Origin: JADFRG01 sp036986135
Lineage (GTDB): Bacteria > Chloroflexota > Anaerolineae > Anaerolineales > E44-bin32
Direction of reading: 5' to 3'
NCBI GenBank assembly: GCA_036986135.1
Contig: BTQZ01000048.1
Coordinates: 1 to 16,031, forward strand
Length of the DNA: 16,031 nt
The notes below the pieces were generated by a model that saw only the letters and a program-made list of their open reading frames with translations, was not told where the DNA came from and searched no databases. A program made the position numbers and the translations under genes. This document shows positions 14,094 to 16,031 of this stretch, piece by piece (position 1 is the first letter of the stretch; each line of letters starts with the position of its first letter).

Positions 14094-14293
14094 AAAGCCC
14101 TCAACCGATTCGGCGCATATCTGGCCAGGCTCGCATCAATGGGCTTGTCCCAGCGGAGCTGGGAGCGCTCGCTATTCATATCCTCTCCTCAAAGATCGGT
14201 CGATCGTGCTCGACCGAGGTTCCCTTGAGTGCAACCTTGTGCATTCCAGTACCGAGGTACCAGAAACTTTAAGGTCGAATCACCCCCCGGGAG

Positions 14294-14322
14294 TTGGCGC
14301 GCGTTTTTGACCGTGCTACAAT
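14294..14322 (+). promoter_or_regulatory. Sigma70-type promoter for nrdR(-nrdJ)
   Basis: TTGGCG at 14294-14299 and TACAAT at 14317-14322 are separated by exactly 17 bp, a good match to the TTGACA-N17-TATAAT pattern. Transcription would begin near 14329, leaving a leader of about 80 nt before the nrdR ATG. A nearer TTGACC (14307-14312) is only 4 bp from the -10 and cannot serve as the -35. No pair of NrdR boxes is evident around it by eye. Confidence 0.6.
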
Positions 14323-14411
14323 TTCGGCCCCATTCGGAACATCTTTGGGTCAGCAGGGGGGCGTACAGTAGATCTGGCGCCAAACAAGTGTTCGGGGCGG
14401 GGACTCAGCCA

Positions 14412-14861
14412 ATGCAATGCCCGTATTGCCAAGGCACCAGTACCAGAGTGATCGATACCACTCACGATGCCAAGGGGGGCGTGCGGAGGCGGAGGGTTTG
14501 TAAGGTCTGCGGCGAGCGGTATAGCACTTACGAACGGGCCATCCTGACGGCTCCACTGCTAATCAAGGCAGATAACAGCCGTGAGCAGTTCGATCGTGAG
14601 AAGCTGGCTCAAGGGGTCAGGATCGCATGCGCGAAGCGACCGGTTTCGGCGACAGACATCGATAGGCTGGTAGGGGAAGTCGAATCTAGGTTGCAATCGC
14701 TGGGAAAGCCGGAGATCCCGGCCCGGGTGGTGGGGGACCTGGTCATCAACGGACTGAAAGAGCTCGACCACATCGCATATATTCGTTACGCGATCGTGTA
14801 TCTGGGCTTGGATGATCTGCAGGCCATTCGGAACGAGATTGACCTACTCCTAGAAGCGTAA
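14412..14861 (+). CDS. nrdR: Transcriptional repressor NrdR
   Basis: NrdR senses ATP and dATP through an ATP-cone and represses ribonucleotide reductase genes. At 149 aa it has the family's usual length. The zinc ribbon uses C3 and C6 (MQCPYC) with C30 and C33 (CKVC), followed by GERYSTYER, preceded by VIDTTHDAKGGVRRRRVC. The ATP-cone spans about 49-139, from LIKADNSREQFDREKL to the IRYAIVYLGLDD end block. The ATG at 14412 is chosen because the zinc ribbon starts at residue 3. The open frame extends upstream to 14229, but that part overlaps the promoter and has no family similarity. The SD is poor (GGGGCGGGG). nrdJ follows 143 bp downstream and is its expected target. Confidence 0.96.
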   Translation: MQCPYCQGTSTRVIDTTHDAKGGVRRRRVCKVCGERYSTYERAILTAPLLIKADNSREQFDREKLAQGVRIACAKRPVSATDIDRLVGEVESRLQSLGKPEIPARVVGDLVINGLKELDHIAYIRYAIVYLGLDDLQAIRNEIDLLLEA

Positions 14862-14879
14862 TCTCAATTTGCACAGGGC

Positions 14880-14986
14880 CGCGGCCGATCCGGCCGCGAG
14901 AGTTCAGGCGCGGCATACGCCGCGGGGACCGCAGTCCCCGGGCCGCGCAGGATCATCTGATCTTCTCTACTGGAGGAGAGGGAAGA
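14880..14986 (+). repeat. Dyad-rich leader of nrdJ with competing stems
   Basis: CGCGGCCG (14880-14887) pairs with CGGCCGCG (14891-14898). CGCGGC (14909-14914) can pair with GCCGCG (14919-14924). Alternatively GCGCGGC (14908-14914) pairs with GCCGCGC (14942-14948), enclosing a third hairpin CGGGGAC/GTCCCCG (14923-14940, 4-nt CGCA loop). The second and the outer stems share bases, so they exclude each other. A further hairpin, TCTTCTCT (14961-14968) with AGGGAAGA (14979-14986), includes one G-U pair and presents a GGAGGAG in its loop just before the true nrdJ SD. This could be an attenuator-like leader, a terminator of nrdR without a U-tract, or a repetitive GC-rich element. No cobalamin-riboswitch B12 box was seen. 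Confidence 0.5.
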
Positions 14987-14991
14987 CGCCC

Positions 14992-14999
14992 GGAGGAGG
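14992..14999 (+). promoter_or_regulatory. Ribosome binding site fixing the nrdJ start
   Basis: GGAGGAGG ends 5 nt before the GTG at 15005, supporting that GTG as the nrdJ start. A second GGAGGAG at 14972-14978 lies too far upstream and is in a hairpin loop. Confidence 0.7.
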
Positions 15000-15004
15000 A
15001 AGCA

Positions 15005-16031
15005 GTGCTGGAAACCTCGGATCCTGAGGTGCGGCTACGGACGGAGGATCTTCGACTCGCGCCAACGCCTCCACTTCCCGATGAACTGCCGACGGTTGAG
15101 TTAGCCGACAACGCACGCACGGTCTTAATGAAGCGTTACGTGCGGCGTCAGCCCGACGGCGAACCGGGCGAGTCGGTGGACGAGATGTTCTGGCGCGTTG
15201 CCTATCATGTTGCTGCGCCGGAGGTTGAGTTCGACGGGGATCAGATGGCGATGGCGCGCCAGTTCCACGAGCTCCTGGTTTCCAAACGGTTCTTTCCCAA
15301 TTCACCGACTTTCACTGGGGCCGGAACGCCGCTTGGCCAGCTCGCTGCGTGCTTCGTGCTTCCGATCTCCGATGACATGGGGCGCGATAGTTCTGGAATC
15401 TTCCAGACCTTGCGCGATGCGGCCCTCATCCAGCAGACGGGCGGGGGCAACGGGTTCTCATTCAGCGGACTGCGCCACAAGGGATCGCTGGTCAAATCGT
15501 CGGCCGGGATGGCCACCGGCCCGGTCGGATTCCTACGCGTGTACGACAAGGCCTTTGGAGAAATCGCCCAGGGTGGGACACGCCGAGGGGCGAACATGGC
15601 CGTCCTTCGCGTCGACCATCCCGACATACGCGACTTCATCACCTGCAAGGTCGACGAGAACCAGATCACCAACTTCAACATCTCGGTTGGCGTGACGGAT
15701 GAGTTTATGGAAGCCGTGCGGGAGGACTCGACCTATGACTTGATCGCCCCGCATTCTGGCGAGACGGTCGATACGGTGCCGGCGCGCGAGATTTTCGATA
15801 TGATGGTAAAGCATGCCCATCACAACGGCGAACCGGGCATCCTGTTCCTCGACTCCGCCAACCGGAACAATCCAGTGCCTCACCTTTACGAACTGGAAGC
15901 GACGAATCCTTGCGGTGAGCAGTGGCTGGGACCCTATGAGAACTGTTGCCTGGGGTCCATCAATCTGGCGCAGCACTGTGGACCGAGTGGTGCGGTGGAT
16001 TGGGACAAGCTCGAGCAGAGCATCGTTCTCA
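15005..16031 (+). CDS. nrdJ: Adenosylcobalamin-dependent (class II) ribonucleotide reductase, 3'-truncated by the window edge
   Basis: This enzyme reduces ribonucleotides to deoxyribonucleotides using an adenosylcobalamin-generated thiyl radical. The first 342 codons are present and the frame is open at the right edge. After a variable lead of about 35 residues comes NARTVLMKRYVRR, then FFPNSPTFTGAGTPLGQLAACFVLPI with C116, the first redox Cys. QQTGGGNGFSFSGLRHKGSLV and GPVGFLRVYDKAFGEIAQGGTRRGANMAVLRVDHPDIRDFI follow, and ITNFNISVGVTDEFM. The active-site loop ATNPCGEQ has the presumed radical Cys C303 and Glu305. ENCCLGSINLAQ then supplies the partner Cys C314, with an extra C315 where Asn is usual. 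Assignments rest on alignment with E. coli C225, C439 and C462. No separate small-subunit gene is visible, consistent with class II. The GTG start follows GGAGGAGG. Confidence 0.94.
   Translation, partial: MLETSDPEVRLRTEDLRLAPTPPLPDELPTVELADNARTVLMKRYVRRQPDGEPGESVDEMFWRVAYHVAAPEVEFDGDQMAMARQFHELLVSKRFFPNSPTFTGAGTPLGQLAACFVLPISDDMGRDSSGIFQTLRDAALIQQTGGGNGFSFSGLRHKGSLVKSSAGMATGPVGFLRVYDKAFGEIAQGGTRRGANMAVLRVDHPDIRDFITCKVDENQITNFNISVGVTDEFMEAVREDSTYDLIAPHSGETVDTVPAREIFDMMVKHAHHNGEPGILFLDSANRNNPVPHLYELEATNPCGEQWLGPYENCCLGSINLAQHCGPSGAVDWDKLEQSIVL

Larger units (their letters stand above)
13898..14411. other. Intergenic region ftsZ-nrdR, rich in inverted repeats
   Basis: No convincing gene lies in these 514 bp. 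It holds five perfect inverted repeats: 13992-14012 (7-bp stem), 14019-14044 (7 bp), 14053-14083 (11 bp), 14148-14164 (7 bp, 3-nt loop) and 14196-14217 (8 bp, 6-nt loop). There is also a small dyad GTACC-GA-GGTAC at 14249-14260, and a sigma70-type promoter near the right end. The first three probably form the 3' end of the dcw transcript. The remainder could be a structured leader, an operator region or an unannotated small RNA. No tmRNA, SRP, RNase P or 6S signature was recognised. Confidence 0.6.

Noticed and set aside
12659..14179. 506-codon open frame on the minus strand, antisense to ftsZ and the following gap
   Set aside because: It mirrors the high-GC ftsZ coding frame, its translation shows no recognisable domain, and ftsZ on the plus strand is certain. 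Similar antisense frames over ftsA (11410-12672), ftsW/murD (3422-4777) and murC/murB (7849-8856) were rejected for the same reason.
14307..14322. TTGACC next to TACAAT as a promoter pair
   Set aside because: The spacer would be only 4 bp. TTGGCG at 14294 with a 17-bp spacer is the sensible -35.
14229..14411. N-terminal extension of NrdR
   Set aside because: It would span the promoter at 14294-14322, and NrdR proteins begin directly with the M-x-CP-x-C zinc ribbon found at 14412.
14862..15004. Cobalamin riboswitch before nrdJ
   Set aside because: The space is only 143 nt, I see no B12-box-like sequence, and the dyads do not resemble the known aptamer layout.
15198..15695. 165-codon plus-strand ORF inside the nrdJ region
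   Set aside because: It is an out-of-frame shadow. The true frame from the GTG at 15005 contains continuous class II RNR motifs to the window edge.
1..16031. A CRISPR array, tRNA or rRNA gene, transposase, phage gene or defence system
   Set aside because: No regular short repeats with spacers, no structural RNA signatures and no mobile-element protein motifs were found. Every large gene has a housekeeping assignment.

Overview
The window is one continuous plus-strand block of cell-wall and division genes (a dcw cluster) followed by the start of a deoxyribonucleotide module. Gene content and order (murF-mraY-x-murD-ftsW-murG-CvpA-like-murC-x-murB-ddl-ftsQ-ftsA-ftsZ, then nrdR-nrdJ), the moderately high GC, frequent GTG/TTG starts and very tight spacing suggest a bacterium of the Chloroflexota, probably Anaerolineae-like. 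This is inferred from protein character and gene order recalled from that group, not from a search. No phage, IS, CRISPR, tRNA or rRNA signal was seen.

Layout. 1-6.3 kb: 3' part of murF, then mraY, a 101-aa protein of unknown function with a lysine-rich tail, murD, ftsW and murG, which overlaps ftsW by 89 bp. 6.3-10.4 kb: a CvpA-like membrane protein, murC, a 60-aa unknown protein, murB and ddl. 10.38-13.9 kb: two minicistrons made by an imperfect tandem duplication, then ftsQ, ftsA and ftsZ. 13.9-14.4 kb: a 514-bp intergenic stretch with at least five perfect inverted repeats and a good sigma70-type promoter for nrdR. 14.4-16.03 kb: nrdR, a 143-bp GC-rich dyad-rich leader, and the 5' part of nrdJ (class II, adenosylcobalamin-dependent ribonucleotide reductase), which runs off the right edge.

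How the genes work together. MurF, MurC, MurD, MurB and Ddl make the cytoplasmic UDP-MurNAc-pentapeptide. MraY and MurG build lipid I and lipid II. FtsW polymerises lipid II at the septum, and FtsQ, FtsA and FtsZ form the division machinery. Nearly all junctions from murF to ftsA are stop/start overlaps or gaps of 10 bp or less, which implies one polycistronic mRNA with translational coupling. NrdR is the family repressor of ribonucleotide reductase genes and sits directly upstream of its probable target nrdJ.

The enzymes themselves are conventional. The points most worth a second look are the repeat-derived minicistrons in front of ftsQ, the in-frame 60-aa ORF/murB junction with a TGA-C stop, the ftsW/murG overlap, the unknown 101-aa protein, and the structured leaders around nrdR-nrdJ.
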